Numbered from the stretch's first letter, positions 9,125 through 18,909 are shown. The stretch is DNA of 64,000 nucleotides from an uncultured Verrucomicrobiota bacterium (GCA_903939515.1 CAJAHH010000015.1:95316-159315); one strand, 5' to 3'. Notes: generated by a model from the letters alone, not told the origin. Translations and numbers: made by a program.

Positions 9125-9970
9125 CTAAACCACGAACTCCAGCGGCGGGGCCTTGGGGATCGCGCCCAGGGCTTGGCCGCGGTCAAGGAAGCGGCGGATG
9201 CTCTCGCGACCGCGCTCGCCGTAGTCGAGGGTCCAGTGGTTCACGTACATGCCCACAAAGCGGTCGGCCAAGTCATGCCCCATGTCGCGGGCCCATTGCA
9301 GGGAGTGCGCCACGGCCTCAGGCCGGTGGTCGAGGCTGTACTGGATACTCGCGGTCAGCACGTCGCTGACCCGCTTGCGCAGCGCGGGCTCGTGCCGCTT
9401 GTGGATGACGTTGCCACCCAAGGGCAGCGGCAGGCCGTCATTCTCGCGGCCCCACCAGACTCCGAGGTCTTCACACACCACCAGGCCTTCGTTGGCGTAG
9501 GTCAACTGGCCTTCGTGGATGATGAGTCCGATATCGGCCACACCCGACTTCACGGCCTGGAAAATCTCGTCGAACGGCACCACCACTAGGTCCAGCTCGG
9601 CCCCAAGACGACCCGCCCACAACTGGAGGGCCAGGAAGGCGCTGGTCATCCGCCCCGGAATGGCAATGCGCCGGAGCAACACTTCGTCGCGAGTGTAAGG
9701 GTGCTTCGACACCAGCATGGGGCCGTAGCCATCGCCCATGCTCGCGCCGCTGGGCAACAAGGCGTACTGGTCGCAGACATGCGCGTAGGCATGGATGCTA
9801 ATGGCCGAGATGTCCAACTCACCGCGGGTGGCCCGTTCGTTGAGGGTCTGGATGTCTTGGAGGATGTGTTCGAAGCGCAGGCCGGGTGAGGGAATCAAAT
9901 CCCGCGCCAAGCCATAAAACATGAAGGCATCGTCCGGATCCGGCGAGTGGCCGAGTGTGAGCGTCAGCAT
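9125..9970 (-). CDS. mqnD: 1,4-dihydroxy-6-naphthoate synthase (MqnD-like)
   Basis: MqnD converts cyclic dehypoxanthine futalosine to 1,4-dihydroxy-6-naphthoate in the futalosine route to menaquinone. From the ATG at 9970 the product has 281 residues, the usual length. It opens MLTLTLGHSPDPDDAFMFYG, the family's substrate-pocket start, and continues with DIQTLNERATRGELDISAIS and GPMLVSK. The fold is that of a periplasmic-binding protein, but no signal peptide is present, as expected for this cytoplasmic enzyme. The frame extends upstream to 10183, but those residues are Arg/Ser-rich and non-homologous. It lies 58 bases after the cytochrome-WD40 gene. A related substrate-binding protein of other function cannot be excluded; no mqnA, B or C lies in the window. 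Confidence 0.75.
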   Translation of the reverse strand: MLTLTLGHSPDPDDAFMFYGLARDLIPSPGLRFEHILQDIQTLNERATRGELDISAISIHAYAHVCDQYALLPSGASMGDGYGPMLVSKHPYTRDEVLLRRIAIPGRMTSAFLALQLWAGRLGAELDLVVVPFDEIFQAVKSGVADIGLIIHEGQLTYANEGLVVCEDLGVWWGRENDGLPLPLGGNVIHKRHEPALRKRVSDVLTASIQYSLDHRPEAVAHSLQWARDMGHDLADRFVGMYVNHWTLDYGERGRESIRRFLDRGQALGAIPKAPPLEFVV

Positions 9971-10028
9971 ACCGTTAAGTGAGCGGACGCTACGTCGGAA
10001 CCCGGCGAAGTCGAGCGCGCGAATGCAA

Positions 10029-12893
10029 TCACTGCCCCGGCAAGGCTTCCAAAATGCGCAAGAGGACCGGTTGGGAGCACTGGCCACCGTCGCCCGTCGC
10101 CCGCAAATGGAAGAGGCGAGTCCCCGGACGGGCTTTGCGCGCGGCGGTGATGAAGAACTCCCGCTCGGTCTGGTCTTCGACAATCAACAGGCCGTTGAGG
10201 CCGATATTGTCCACATACACACCGTGCGGCAGGTTGCGGCCCGAGTCTTCTCCACCCAACTCAATGCGTGACTTGAAATCACGCCGCTCGGCCCGCACAC
10301 GGGCGGTGATGGTTTGACCCGGTCGAATGAGCAATTCCATGGGTCGACCCGCCTCTTGGCGCACCACCGAACGGTCAGGGCCGGGCAAAATCACCACGGT
10401 CACTTTGGGAGCTGCGTCCAATTGCACATTCCCCAGATCTCCCAATTCACGGCGCACCTCCCTGCCCTGGATTTCGGCCGTGGCGCTCACCCGAACTGCC
10501 CGGTCTGAGGCTTCTAGGGAATCGGCCGCACCGACCGCAGCGTAGAGGACCGCAACAGCACGGATTTGTCCGGCTTCAATTTCTACTGGAGTGCTCGCGG
10601 TGAATCCGGCCGGCAACCGATCGAGATGGATGCGAATGGGGCCCTCGAACCCTTCACGACGGGTGGCCACGAAGCGGATTTCACGACCACTGCCCGGGCT
10701 TACCTTCGGATTCATGCCATCGACGCGCACGGTGAACTCGGGCTGCTGCGGGCGGACCGAGAGCCGATAGGCATAATTGGTGCCGCCGCCAAATCCGCGG
10801 GTGTCGGTCACGCGAACCAAGTACCGAGCGGTCGTGGGTGCGGTGAAGAGCAGCATGGAATCCGTACCCGACAGACGGCTGGGATCGTCGTCATTCTGAT
10901 AGTTCAATCGAAACACGGGCAAGCCATTGGGAACCGGCCGACTGCCCGCCGGATAGGCCTTCACGAGGTAAGCGGGCTCATTGAGCGCATGCGACAAGGG
11001 CGTGGTTCCAAAGAGGGACTGACGACGCCCCTCGCCCGGATAAACCTTGAACCCGGAATCCGGCCCGCGCGGATAGAGCCACAACCGCACCACCTCACCG
11101 TTGGCGTACAAGTATTCGTCCAATTCCATTTCGGCCCAGTTCTGGAGGCGAAAGTCGTCCACGGTGTCGGAGTCCTTGCCGCGGAAGGTGAACCAGGAAT
11201 CGCGAACCGCCTGAAGCACCGCCTGCTCCACGGGTTGGCCAGCCGCCGTCAAGACCTCCAGACGGGAGTCCATCGCGGAACCGTCGCGCGCCGCCTGAAC
11301 TTCCAAGGTCAACGCCTCACCCGCCCGGGCCTGGAATGCGAAATGATCCACATCGCCCGGGTGACCCATACGACCGTAGGTCTCTGATGGAATAGCCACC
11401 GGCTGAGCCCGCCGGATCCCATCGTTGGGCTCCAACTCCGCCTGATGGATGGGAGAGCGCAGTGATTGCGCCGAGCTGGAAACGGAAATACGGCCCGACG
11501 CAGACGCTTTGGCCGGGCCGTGTTTTGCGGTACCCATCCCGGCTGAACCCACGGCGACGTCGCCTTTGAGCGCGAGGGTTTCCACGGAGCCATCCATCCG
11601 CGCCACCAGTATTCGATCTCCTGAATGATCCATAGCCAAGGCCCCAACCACATCCGATTGCCCGGTCCAGGAGGCCACCTCTTGCAGTTCGGGCAGACGC
11701 CATTGCTTGAGGGACCGGTCGATGGCCGCGGTGACGAGATGCCGTCCGTCGCGAGACAGGGCCATGGAAACGATCCCGGCCTCATGGGCAAAGCGCGCCG
11801 TGACCACCGGGTTTAGGGCCGGCGCCTCACGGGAAACAAACCGCCATTGGTGGATCCGGCGATCGGCCCCGCCGGCCAGCACGTGCTGCCCATCCGGGGT
11901 GAACAACACCCGATTCAAATCGCCCTGAGGCTGATTGAGTGTGTCGAGCCGCAACCCATCCCGAACGCGCCACAGTTTCACCGTCTGATCGGCGCTGGCC
12001 GAAGCCAGCACGGTGCCAGACGGATCGAAGGCGAGATCAAAAACCGCCCCATTGTGGACGGAGTTGGACCACACCAGAGAATGGTCTGCCACCTGCCACA
12101 ACCGGATCGACCGATCATAGCCCGCAGTGGCCAACCAACGACCATCTGGCGATAGCTCAGCATCTTGAACCGCGTCGCGGTGACCTTCGAGTCGGACCAA
12201 TTTCTGACCCGTTGCCACCGAATAAAGCTCGGCCACGCCATCAATGCCTGTGATCCCCGCCGCCACAACTAAGGTGGCCCCATCGGCAGAAAAATGGAGG
12301 GCATTCACCTTCCCGGGAATCCCATCTATCACTCGTTGGATACGACGCCCTGAGGCGTTTCGAAACTCCACTCGCCCCGCCGTTCCCAACGCCAGGATCT
12401 TGCCGTCTGGCGAATACTCGACCGCCGTCCAGGGACGGGCACCCCCCCGACCGACGGCCACCTCAGGCACCACCAGATTTTTCAGGAGGGACTCGTCCCG
12501 CTGAGGTCCAGGAGCCCCGTCGGCAATCCATTGGCGCAGCAGTGCCAACTCCGCCGCGGGAACCCTGGGCTCATCTTTTGGCGGCATCGACGGCTTGCTG
12601 CGGCCCTCAATGAGTTTCACCAGCAGCGAACTCTCCGGGTCGCCCGGCTTTAGGGTCGCCCCCTTGTCGCCGCCCTTGTTCAGGCTGGCGAAGGTCTCCA
12701 CCGAAAATTCGCCTTCGCGATCGGCGTCGTTGTGACAACCCGCGCAATACGTGCGCAGGATCGGCGCGATGTCGCGTTCGTAGAGCCAATTGCGACTCGC
12801 GGCCGAAGTCGTGCAGACAGGCAGCAGGCAAGCAATAAGCCACCGCAATCCGGCCCGCTGACAAAAAATCCCGTAGGCGTTGAAGCGTTTCAT
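10029..12893 (-). CDS. cytochrome c (PSCyt1) / WD40 / PPC-like fusion protein
   Basis: A 954-residue exported protein and the last gene of a three-gene operon. After an N-terminal leader comes a planctomycete-type cytochrome domain (about 36-130) with one haem motif CAGCH and a downstream MPPK that could supply the methionine ligand. Residues about 150-450 are WD40 repeats (for example DAELSPDGRWLATAGYDRSIRLW). Residues about 480-740 carry a prepeptidase C-terminal (PPC)-like domain, starting ELEPNDGIRRAQP and ending near YLVRVTDTRG. The rest is beta-rich. It starts 2 bases after the stop of the PSCyt2/PSD1 gene. Domains of this kind are hallmarks of PVC bacteria; the electron partner and substrate are unknown. 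Confidence 0.85.
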   Translation of the reverse strand: MKRFNAYGIFCQRAGLRWLIACLLPVCTTSAASRNWLYERDIAPILRTYCAGCHNDADREGEFSVETFASLNKGGDKGATLKPGDPESSLLVKLIEGRSKPSMPPKDEPRVPAAELALLRQWIADGAPGPQRDESLLKNLVVPEVAVGRGGARPWTAVEYSPDGKILALGTAGRVEFRNASGRRIQRVIDGIPGKVNALHFSADGATLVVAAGITGIDGVAELYSVATGQKLVRLEGHRDAVQDAELSPDGRWLATAGYDRSIRLWQVADHSLVWSNSVHNGAVFDLAFDPSGTVLASASADQTVKLWRVRDGLRLDTLNQPQGDLNRVLFTPDGQHVLAGGADRRIHQWRFVSREAPALNPVVTARFAHEAGIVSMALSRDGRHLVTAAIDRSLKQWRLPELQEVASWTGQSDVVGALAMDHSGDRILVARMDGSVETLALKGDVAVGSAGMGTAKHGPAKASASGRISVSSSAQSLRSPIHQAELEPNDGIRRAQPVAIPSETYGRMGHPGDVDHFAFQARAGEALTLEVQAARDGSAMDSRLEVLTAAGQPVEQAVLQAVRDSWFTFRGKDSDTVDDFRLQNWAEMELDEYLYANGEVVRLWLYPRGPDSGFKVYPGEGRRQSLFGTTPLSHALNEPAYLVKAYPAGSRPVPNGLPVFRLNYQNDDDPSRLSGTDSMLLFTAPTTARYLVRVTDTRGFGGGTNYAYRLSVRPQQPEFTVRVDGMNPKVSPGSGREIRFVATRREGFEGPIRIHLDRLPAGFTASTPVEIEAGQIRAVAVLYAAVGAADSLEASDRAVRVSATAEIQGREVRRELGDLGNVQLDAAPKVTVVILPGPDRSVVRQEAGRPMELLIRPGQTITARVRAERRDFKSRIELGGEDSGRNLPHGVYVDNIGLNGLLIVEDQTEREFFITAARKARPGTRLFHLRATGDGGQCSQPVLLRILEALPGQ

Positions 12894-12895
12894 GG

Positions 12896-15169
12896 TCAGT
12901 GCTGGAAGAGGAATTCGCGGCTGGTGAGAATTGACCAGAACAAGTCTTCGGCCACTGAAGTCCGCTGGGCAGGACCGGCTTCCTGAAACAACTGTAGGTA
13001 AGCCTTCCGCTCCGCCTCACGCGGAGCTCGGGAGAGCGCCACGGAATACGCCTCGGTGATCAAACGATCGGCATCAGCCTCCTCACGCAGCAGGCGAGCC
13101 AATCGTCCCGCGGGGGCCGACAGCTTATCATTCACGGTTGATCCGTTCGAGAGGTGCAGCGCCTGGACCAAACTCGGCTGATTGGACCGCTCGCACTCGC
13201 AGGTAATTTCGCGTTGGTTGCGACCGAAAGTCTTGAGGAAGTAGGAGGTCACCGAGGCATCGTAGAGCTGCAGCGATCGCGGACTATTGGTGTAGAACGA
13301 AGTCTTTTCGGTCGATCCATCGCTCAAGGTCAGCTCCGTAAACTGTTCCCGAATACCGGTGACATCGGCAAAGGCGTCCTGAAGAACCTCAGCGCTGAGA
13401 CGACGAGGGAAATGCCTCGAATAATGACGTCGGTCCTCCCGATTGGTTGGCAGGATTTCCGAGGAACGCCGATACGTTTGCGAAACGAGAATCTCACGCA
13501 TCAACGACTTCAAATCAAACCGTTGAGCCACCAGATAATCGGCCAGAGCCGACAGTAATCGCTCGTTAGATGCGGGGTTAGATGCGCGCAAATCATCCAC
13601 CGACTCAACCAAACCGATGCCCAAATAATGGGCCCAAATACGATTAGCGATGGCCCGGGCAAAGTACGGATTGGAAGGCGCGGTCAGCCAGTCGGCCAGC
13701 ACCTCGCGGCGATCGCGGGTATCGGTCGTCGCCATCGCGGGGGCATCCAAGGGGGCCGGTGCCTGGGGCTTTCCCGTACGGGGCTGAATCAGGTCTCCAG
13801 AGGCTTCGACGTACAGTTGCCGTTGTCCGTCTCCATTGCGTGGATCCCCTCCCCAACCCTTGGCTCGAACCCGCGAAAACAAGTTAGCGAACTGGTAATA
13901 CTGGTCGTTGGTCCACTTTTCGAGGGGGTGATTGTGGCAACGGGCGCAGTTGATGGAGAGCGACAAGAACGCCTGACTGACGTTCTCGGCCATGGACTCG
14001 GGATCTTGATGAACGGCGAAGAAGTTCGACTCCCCTTCATTGACTGAAGACCCCTTGGCCGTGACCACCTGCCGCACGAACCGGTCCCAGGGAGTGTTGT
14101 TGGCCACCTGATTCCGAATCCATCCGTAGTACGATTTCACGGCTGCAGGGCGCAGGTGTGCCCCACTGACGAGCAGCACGTCCGACCACTTGTAGGCCCA
14201 GAAATCGACATACTCCGGAGCACTCAAGAGCCGATCGGCCAAGCGAGCGTGCTTGTCGGCACGCGCATCCTCGACGAATGCCCGCACCTCAGCCGGTGTT
14301 GGCAAGCGGCCCAGCGTGTCGAGCGAGGCCCGGCGGATAAATGTGGCATCGTCGGCCGGCGGCGAAGGTTGCAAGTGCAGGCGCTTCAACTGATCCAGCA
14401 CCAGGGAATCGAAGTCGCTGGTGCGCGGGGCGGAGGCATAGACTTCCGCAGGGATCGTGGCGTCATAGGGCGAGGTGATGCGCGCGATGACAATCCGCGA
14501 CAAATACCAAGCCGTGATGGCCCCTTCCCCTGGCCCCATCACAGTCACCTTCCCGGTGCCGTCCACCGAGGCCACGGTCTCATCGGTGGAAGTGAACTTC
14601 GCCCATCGAGTGACGTCCCGTTCGCGACCATCGCTGAACCGAGCCTTGACCGTCAGTGTCAGAGTCTCCCCGACCCGCACAGAGCGTTCACCGGGATCGA
14701 TAACCAAGGTTCGCAACTCCGCTTCTCCCGCCTTGGGCCCGGGCGCACCCTCAGCAATCCAGCGGGCCAGCGTGCGGTAATCGTCCGAATCGATCTCGAG
14801 TCGTTTGCCTCCCTTGTGTCGAACGGTCGTCGTTGGTTTGGTCAGCAATAAACTCAGGCCCGGTTGGGAGACTTCGACACGGCGACCCTGTGCCTCGCGG
14901 GTGATAGACAAGTGGTCTGCCTCAGGATTGTAGCCAAAGAGGGACAATCGAAATCCACCCTTCCCGGCCAAGGCCCCATGACACCCGCCGCTATTGCAGC
15001 TGGCCTTAGAGAAGATGGGCACGACGTCGTTGCGGAAGGACACCGGGGCCTCGGAGACCGAGCCCGCCAGCAGTCGCGCGGCCATCGACGTGATCACCCA
15101 AAGAAAGCAGGCCCCACGCGAACAAAGGCCGTACGCCAGAAGCGAAATAAACTTCGTTAGAGCTCTCAT
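12896..15169 (-). CDS. PSCyt2/PSD1 (DUF1549/DUF1553) protein with Ig-like domain
   Basis: A 757-residue exported protein, second gene of the operon. An N-terminal leader (to about 36) precedes a cytochrome-like segment with an unusual CNSGGCH (residues 58-64, CX4CH). A bacterial Ig-like (Big_2-type) domain follows (about 135-215, with DETVASVDGTGKVTV). DUF1549 (about 230-440) holds a canonical haem motif CARCH. DUF1553 fills the C-terminal part, with TAPSNPYFARAIANRIWAHY. Its ATG overlaps the stop of the upstream DUF1501 gene by 4 bases (15166-15169). DUF1501 and DUF1549/1553 genes are characteristically paired in Planctomycetes and Verrucomicrobia; their biochemical role is not established. 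Confidence 0.88.
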   Translation of the reverse strand: MRALTKFISLLAYGLCSRGACFLWVITSMAARLLAGSVSEAPVSFRNDVVPIFSKASCNSGGCHGALAGKGGFRLSLFGYNPEADHLSITREAQGRRVEVSQPGLSLLLTKPTTTVRHKGGKRLEIDSDDYRTLARWIAEGAPGPKAGEAELRTLVIDPGERSVRVGETLTLTVKARFSDGRERDVTRWAKFTSTDETVASVDGTGKVTVMGPGEGAITAWYLSRIVIARITSPYDATIPAEVYASAPRTSDFDSLVLDQLKRLHLQPSPPADDATFIRRASLDTLGRLPTPAEVRAFVEDARADKHARLADRLLSAPEYVDFWAYKWSDVLLVSGAHLRPAAVKSYYGWIRNQVANNTPWDRFVRQVVTAKGSSVNEGESNFFAVHQDPESMAENVSQAFLSLSINCARCHNHPLEKWTNDQYYQFANLFSRVRAKGWGGDPRNGDGQRQLYVEASGDLIQPRTGKPQAPAPLDAPAMATTDTRDRREVLADWLTAPSNPYFARAIANRIWAHYLGIGLVESVDDLRASNPASNERLLSALADYLVAQRFDLKSLMREILVSQTYRRSSEILPTNREDRRHYSRHFPRRLSAEVLQDAFADVTGIREQFTELTLSDGSTEKTSFYTNSPRSLQLYDASVTSYFLKTFGRNQREITCECERSNQPSLVQALHLSNGSTVNDKLSAPAGRLARLLREEADADRLITEAYSVALSRAPREAERKAYLQLFQEAGPAQRTSVAEDLFWSILTSREFLFQH

Positions 15170-16557
15170 GTGAACAATTCGCGGATGGGTTCGGTGCCGA
15201 GGTCCGTCAGGGTGAACGGGCGACCGCCCGGGCCCGGCAAATGGGACGCATGATTGAGGCCCAGCGAATGGAAGATCGTGGCCACGATGTCGCCCGGATT
15301 GACCGGTCGTTCCGCCGGAAATCCCCCGATGGGATCACTGGCTCCTACCACGCGACCTCCCTTCACACCGCCACCGGCAAAATACGTCGTGAAGCATTGA
15401 GGCCAGTGATCGCGGCCTCCGGCCGGGTTGATTTTTGGAGTGCGACCAAACTCGGAGAGATTAGCCACCAACGTATCCTCGAGCATTCCCCGCTGGCTCA
15501 GGTCTTCGATGAGCGCGCTGTACGCCTGATCATACATCGGGCAGACGAGCTCTTTCATACCAGCGACGGATGTGAAGGGCTTGGATCCGTGGATATCCCA
15601 GGTGATTTCATCGAACACGGTGAGGAAGGTGTTGATGGTCACGAAGCGCACCCCGCTCTCCACCAACCGTCGTGCCAAGAGGCAGCACTGGCCAAAGCGG
15701 TTCATGCCATAGCGCTCCCGCACCTTCAGGGGCTCGCGGGTCAGATCAAAGGCCTCGCGAGCCTTCTGACTGGTCATGATGCGAAACGCCGCATGGAAAT
15801 TCTCGTCCATCAATCGGGCATCCTCACTGGCCTCAAATTGGGCAATCGACGACTCGACGATGTCCCGCATCTTGCGACGACGCTCGAGGCGATGGGCGCC
15901 AATTTGATCGGGCGGCAGCAAGTCGGGCACCTTGAAGTTCTTCTGCGACGGATCGGCCATCAACGCAAACGGATCATGGGCCTTGCCCAAAAAACCACCG
16001 GCTTGCCCGTTCGGTAAATTCCCGCCGCCACGTCCCATCAACTGAGGCAGCACCACGAAGGGCGGCAAGTCGGTGCGTCGCCCCTTGAGGTGAGACAGAA
16101 CCGCTCCGGCATGCGGTGTCTGGATACCCCCGGTGAATCGCCGACCCGTTTGCATCATCTGCCACCCCGCGTCATGCACCGCCGCCCCATCGTGGTGACA
16201 AGACCGGACCAGCGAAAACTTGTCGGCAATCGCCGCATGGCGCGGCAGCAGCTCAGAAATCTCGAAGGCGTTGGATTTGGTACGGATCGGTTTAAACGGA
16301 CCACGAATTTCGGAGGGCGCATCCGGCTTCATGTCCCACAAGTCGATGTGACTGGGGCCGCCGAGGTTGAAGATCATGATGCACGAACGCCGGTCGTCCG
16401 CGGGCTTCACTATCCCAGCCTCTTTGGCCTGCAAGTACTGCGGCAACGACAGTCCCACCGCCGCCAGCGAACCCACCTGAAGGAACTCCCTCCGCGAAAC
16501 GCCCGGCCCACAAAGACGCACCCGGTCCTGGGGAGATTCTGCGAGGAGGTCGAACAT
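15166..16557 (-). CDS. DUF1501 family exported protein
   Basis: First gene of the DUF1501 > PSCyt2/PSD1 > cytochrome-WD40 operon. The 463-residue product has a Tat-type leader with SRREFLQVGSLAAVGLSL. DUF1501 fills the rest and belongs to the alkaline phosphatase/sulfatase-like superfamily. Visible landmarks are the early NLGGPSHIDLWDMKPDAP, the central LLARRLVESGVRFVTIN and the late SEFGRTPKINPAGGRDHWP. The TGA overlaps the next gene's ATG, so translation is likely coupled. The family is exported and found mainly in PVC bacteria, with no proven substrate. The gene is divergent from the LtaS-like gene, with about 210 bases between them. Confidence 0.9.
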   Translation of the reverse strand: MFDLLAESPQDRVRLCGPGVSRREFLQVGSLAAVGLSLPQYLQAKEAGIVKPADDRRSCIMIFNLGGPSHIDLWDMKPDAPSEIRGPFKPIRTKSNAFEISELLPRHAAIADKFSLVRSCHHDGAAVHDAGWQMMQTGRRFTGGIQTPHAGAVLSHLKGRRTDLPPFVVLPQLMGRGGGNLPNGQAGGFLGKAHDPFALMADPSQKNFKVPDLLPPDQIGAHRLERRRKMRDIVESSIAQFEASEDARLMDENFHAAFRIMTSQKAREAFDLTREPLKVRERYGMNRFGQCCLLARRLVESGVRFVTINTFLTVFDEITWDIHGSKPFTSVAGMKELVCPMYDQAYSALIEDLSQRGMLEDTLVANLSEFGRTPKINPAGGRDHWPQCFTTYFAGGGVKGGRVVGASDPIGGFPAERPVNPGDIVATIFHSLGLNHASHLPGPGGRPFTLTDLGTEPIRELFT

Positions 16558-16735
16558 GACGGCAGTTTGAGCGAAATTTGCTCAGCACCTCAAGGGGCAG
16601 ATGCACTCGGCGTACGATTCTCCAGCGTCGACAGACGGCCCGGGCCGGCGGGATCTCCTTAGCTTCCACTGGTTTAACGCGCACCCATCAACCGGCCAAC
16701 CCTCCGGGACTGCGGCTTGAATGTCATAAATCCGT

Positions 16736-16765
16736 TTGATAATCGTTACTTAATCGACTTATATC
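16736..16765 (+). promoter_or_regulatory. possible sigma-70-type promoter for the LtaS-like gene
   Basis: TTGATA (16736-16741) and TTATAT (16759-16764) are 17 bases apart in an AT-rich patch of otherwise GC-rich DNA. The predicted transcription start would fall at or next to the TTG start codon at 16772, so the message could be leaderless. This is a prediction from base pattern only. Confidence 0.35.
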
Positions 16766-16771
16766 GACCTA

Positions 16772-18874
16772 TTGAGAGAGACTGCGTCCACACTCAAATC
16801 GAGAGGCATCCTGCCTCTGCTCCGCTTCCCGCTGGCACTCAGCCTGTGCCTCCTGATTACTTGGCAGCTCCTGAGGATGGTGCTTTGGCTCCGATTTGCT
16901 CCCTCCGGTTTGAGCACGGCCGAATCCTTGCGAATTTTCGGAACCGGCCTCCTGGCTGATGCAGCCATCTCGGTCGCGGGCGCGGCCTTCATCATCGGGC
17001 TGTGCAGCTTCCTCTCCTCCGTGCTGGCGTTGCCCAGCTTGCTGCTGCTTCCGCTGGGGTTTCACCCTTGGATTCCGGTGCGACGAGCCCTGTTCCGCAT
17101 CGCGGTGACGGTCGGATTAATGGTGACCCTCTTCCTGTGGATCAGTGAGTGGTACTTCTTCGCGGAGTTTGAAAGCCGCTTCAACACGGTGGCTATCGAC
17201 TACCTGATTTACCCGCATGAAGTGTTCACCAACCTGCGTGAGAGTTACCCCCTGCCCTGGATCGGTCTGGCGTGCTTCATCGGAGGATTAGGACTGTCCT
17301 CTTGGCTCTTCCTGCGAACATCGCCACCCCCATGGCATTCCGTCCGTCCCCTGACCCGTTGGTCCTTAGCCTCGGCCTGGATTCTAGTGGCCGCGATGGG
17401 GGTGCTGCACAACCAACTTCAACCCATCCCGTCTCACCGGCAGCGAGTGGTGTCCGAGCTGTCCGCCAACGGATGGGCCGCAGCCTTGCGGGCGGCCTGG
17501 TCGCGCAACCTCAACTATTCTGATTTCTATCCCGTGATCGACCGGACCGACGCGTTCCGTCGAGTGCGATCACTGCTCACCGAGACGGGCGTCACCTTCT
17601 TCGGACCTGAAGTCTCCGCAGCACCACAACCTGGACCCGATGGCAGTGTCGACGCCAATGCGGAAGCCCGCTGGCTCGACTCGGCCCGCGACTCCCTCCG
17701 TCGAACGATCCCGGGCGATCCGGCGAAGCCGCGGCTCAACGTGTGCATCATCACTGAGGAAAGCCTGGGCTCCGAATTCTGGGGCTGCCTGGGCCGCGAG
17801 AAGGACGGCCGTCCAGACACCCTCACGCCCCGCATGGACCGCCTCGTCCACGACGGAGCCACCCTCTTCACGCATTTGCTGGCGGACGGCAACCGCACCA
17901 TCCGCGGTCTAGAAGCCATCTACTCCAGTTTCCCCCCATTGCCCGGAGATTCCATTCTCGCGCGCGACAAGACCGAGAATGTGGAGACCTTGGCGCGGGT
18001 ACTGGGCCGGGACGGATACTCGACCCTCTTTTTGTATGCCGGTCACGGCACCTTCGACTACATCCGCAGCTATTCGCTGCGCAATGGTTGGGAGCGTTTA
18101 GTCGAGGAATCCGACTTCACTCATCCCGCCTTCCGGACTGCCTGGGGTGTCAGCGATGAGGACTTGCTCCACCGCGGCATCGAGGAAATGCGAGCGCTGC
18201 ACCACACTGGGAAACCCTTTCTCACCACCTTCATGACGGTGTCCAACCACCGACCGTTCACCTACCCAACCGGACGCATTCCCGAGGATCCCGCGGCCCG
18301 CCAACGCGACCACGCGGTCCGCTACGCTGACTGGGCGTTGGGTGATTTTTTTGAGCGAGCCCGATCGGAGCCCTTCTGGACCAACACGGTTTTCGTGGTC
18401 ATCGCCGACCATGGAGCCCGCGTCTATGGCAGCCAAACCATCCCCCTGCGGAGCTATCAAATTCCCTGCGTGGTGGTCGCCCCGGCCCTACGGAATCTGC
18501 CTGCGCGCATCGACGCCGAAGCCTCGCAAATGGACATCGCTCCTACCTTGCTCGGGATGATCGGCCGCCCCTACGAGAGCCTCTTCTTCGGTCACAACGT
18601 CCTCGAGACCTCTGGCGCCAAGCAGGCCCGCAGCCTCATGCACCACAACCGGTCCATCGCCGTCTACCGGGATCGACACCAGGTGGTCTTCGGCCTCAAC
18701 AAGATGATTGAACATTGGGCGGGCGAACCCGCTTCCGGGGCCATGGCCCGACAACCCGAACCCGATGCCGCCGCGCTCAACTTGAGCACCGACGGCATCG
18801 CCCTGTTCCAAGTGGCCGACGAACTCTACACCGCTCGTCGATTCAATCTGCCGACCCAAACCACCGGCCGCTAA
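16772..18874 (+). CDS. LtaS-like sulfatase-family membrane phosphotransferase
   Basis: A 700-residue membrane protein with four or five N-terminal helices (about 16-40, 58-95, 108-130, 160-182, 197-212) and an extracytoplasmic alkaline phosphatase/sulfatase-fold domain (about 320-650). Landmarks of the lipoteichoic acid synthase/OpgB-like group are visible: IITEESLGSEFW (metal-binding Glu near 329), GNRTIRGLEAI with the candidate Thr nucleophile at 376, SNHRPF at 491 and IADHG with Asp546-His547. In a Gram-negative-type cell this more likely transfers phosphoglycerol or phosphoethanolamine to a surface glycan than makes lipoteichoic acid; that is inference. The start is TTG, with no earlier start after the upstream stop and no clear Shine-Dalgarno sequence. 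It stands alone. Confidence 0.82.
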   Translation: MRETASTLKSRGILPLLRFPLALSLCLLITWQLLRMVLWLRFAPSGLSTAESLRIFGTGLLADAAISVAGAAFIIGLCSFLSSVLALPSLLLLPLGFHPWIPVRRALFRIAVTVGLMVTLFLWISEWYFFAEFESRFNTVAIDYLIYPHEVFTNLRESYPLPWIGLACFIGGLGLSSWLFLRTSPPPWHSVRPLTRWSLASAWILVAAMGVLHNQLQPIPSHRQRVVSELSANGWAAALRAAWSRNLNYSDFYPVIDRTDAFRRVRSLLTETGVTFFGPEVSAAPQPGPDGSVDANAEARWLDSARDSLRRTIPGDPAKPRLNVCIITEESLGSEFWGCLGREKDGRPDTLTPRMDRLVHDGATLFTHLLADGNRTIRGLEAIYSSFPPLPGDSILARDKTENVETLARVLGRDGYSTLFLYAGHGTFDYIRSYSLRNGWERLVEESDFTHPAFRTAWGVSDEDLLHRGIEEMRALHHTGKPFLTTFMTVSNHRPFTYPTGRIPEDPAARQRDHAVRYADWALGDFFERARSEPFWTNTVFVVIADHGARVYGSQTIPLRSYQIPCVVVAPALRNLPARIDAEASQMDIAPTLLGMIGRPYESLFFGHNVLETSGAKQARSLMHHNRSIAVYRDRHQVVFGLNKMIEHWAGEPASGAMARQPEPDAAALNLSTDGIALFQVADELYTARRFNLPTQTTGR

Positions 18875-18909
18875 CTCCGCCGGATTCAACGAATAAGGCC
18901 CGATTCAAG

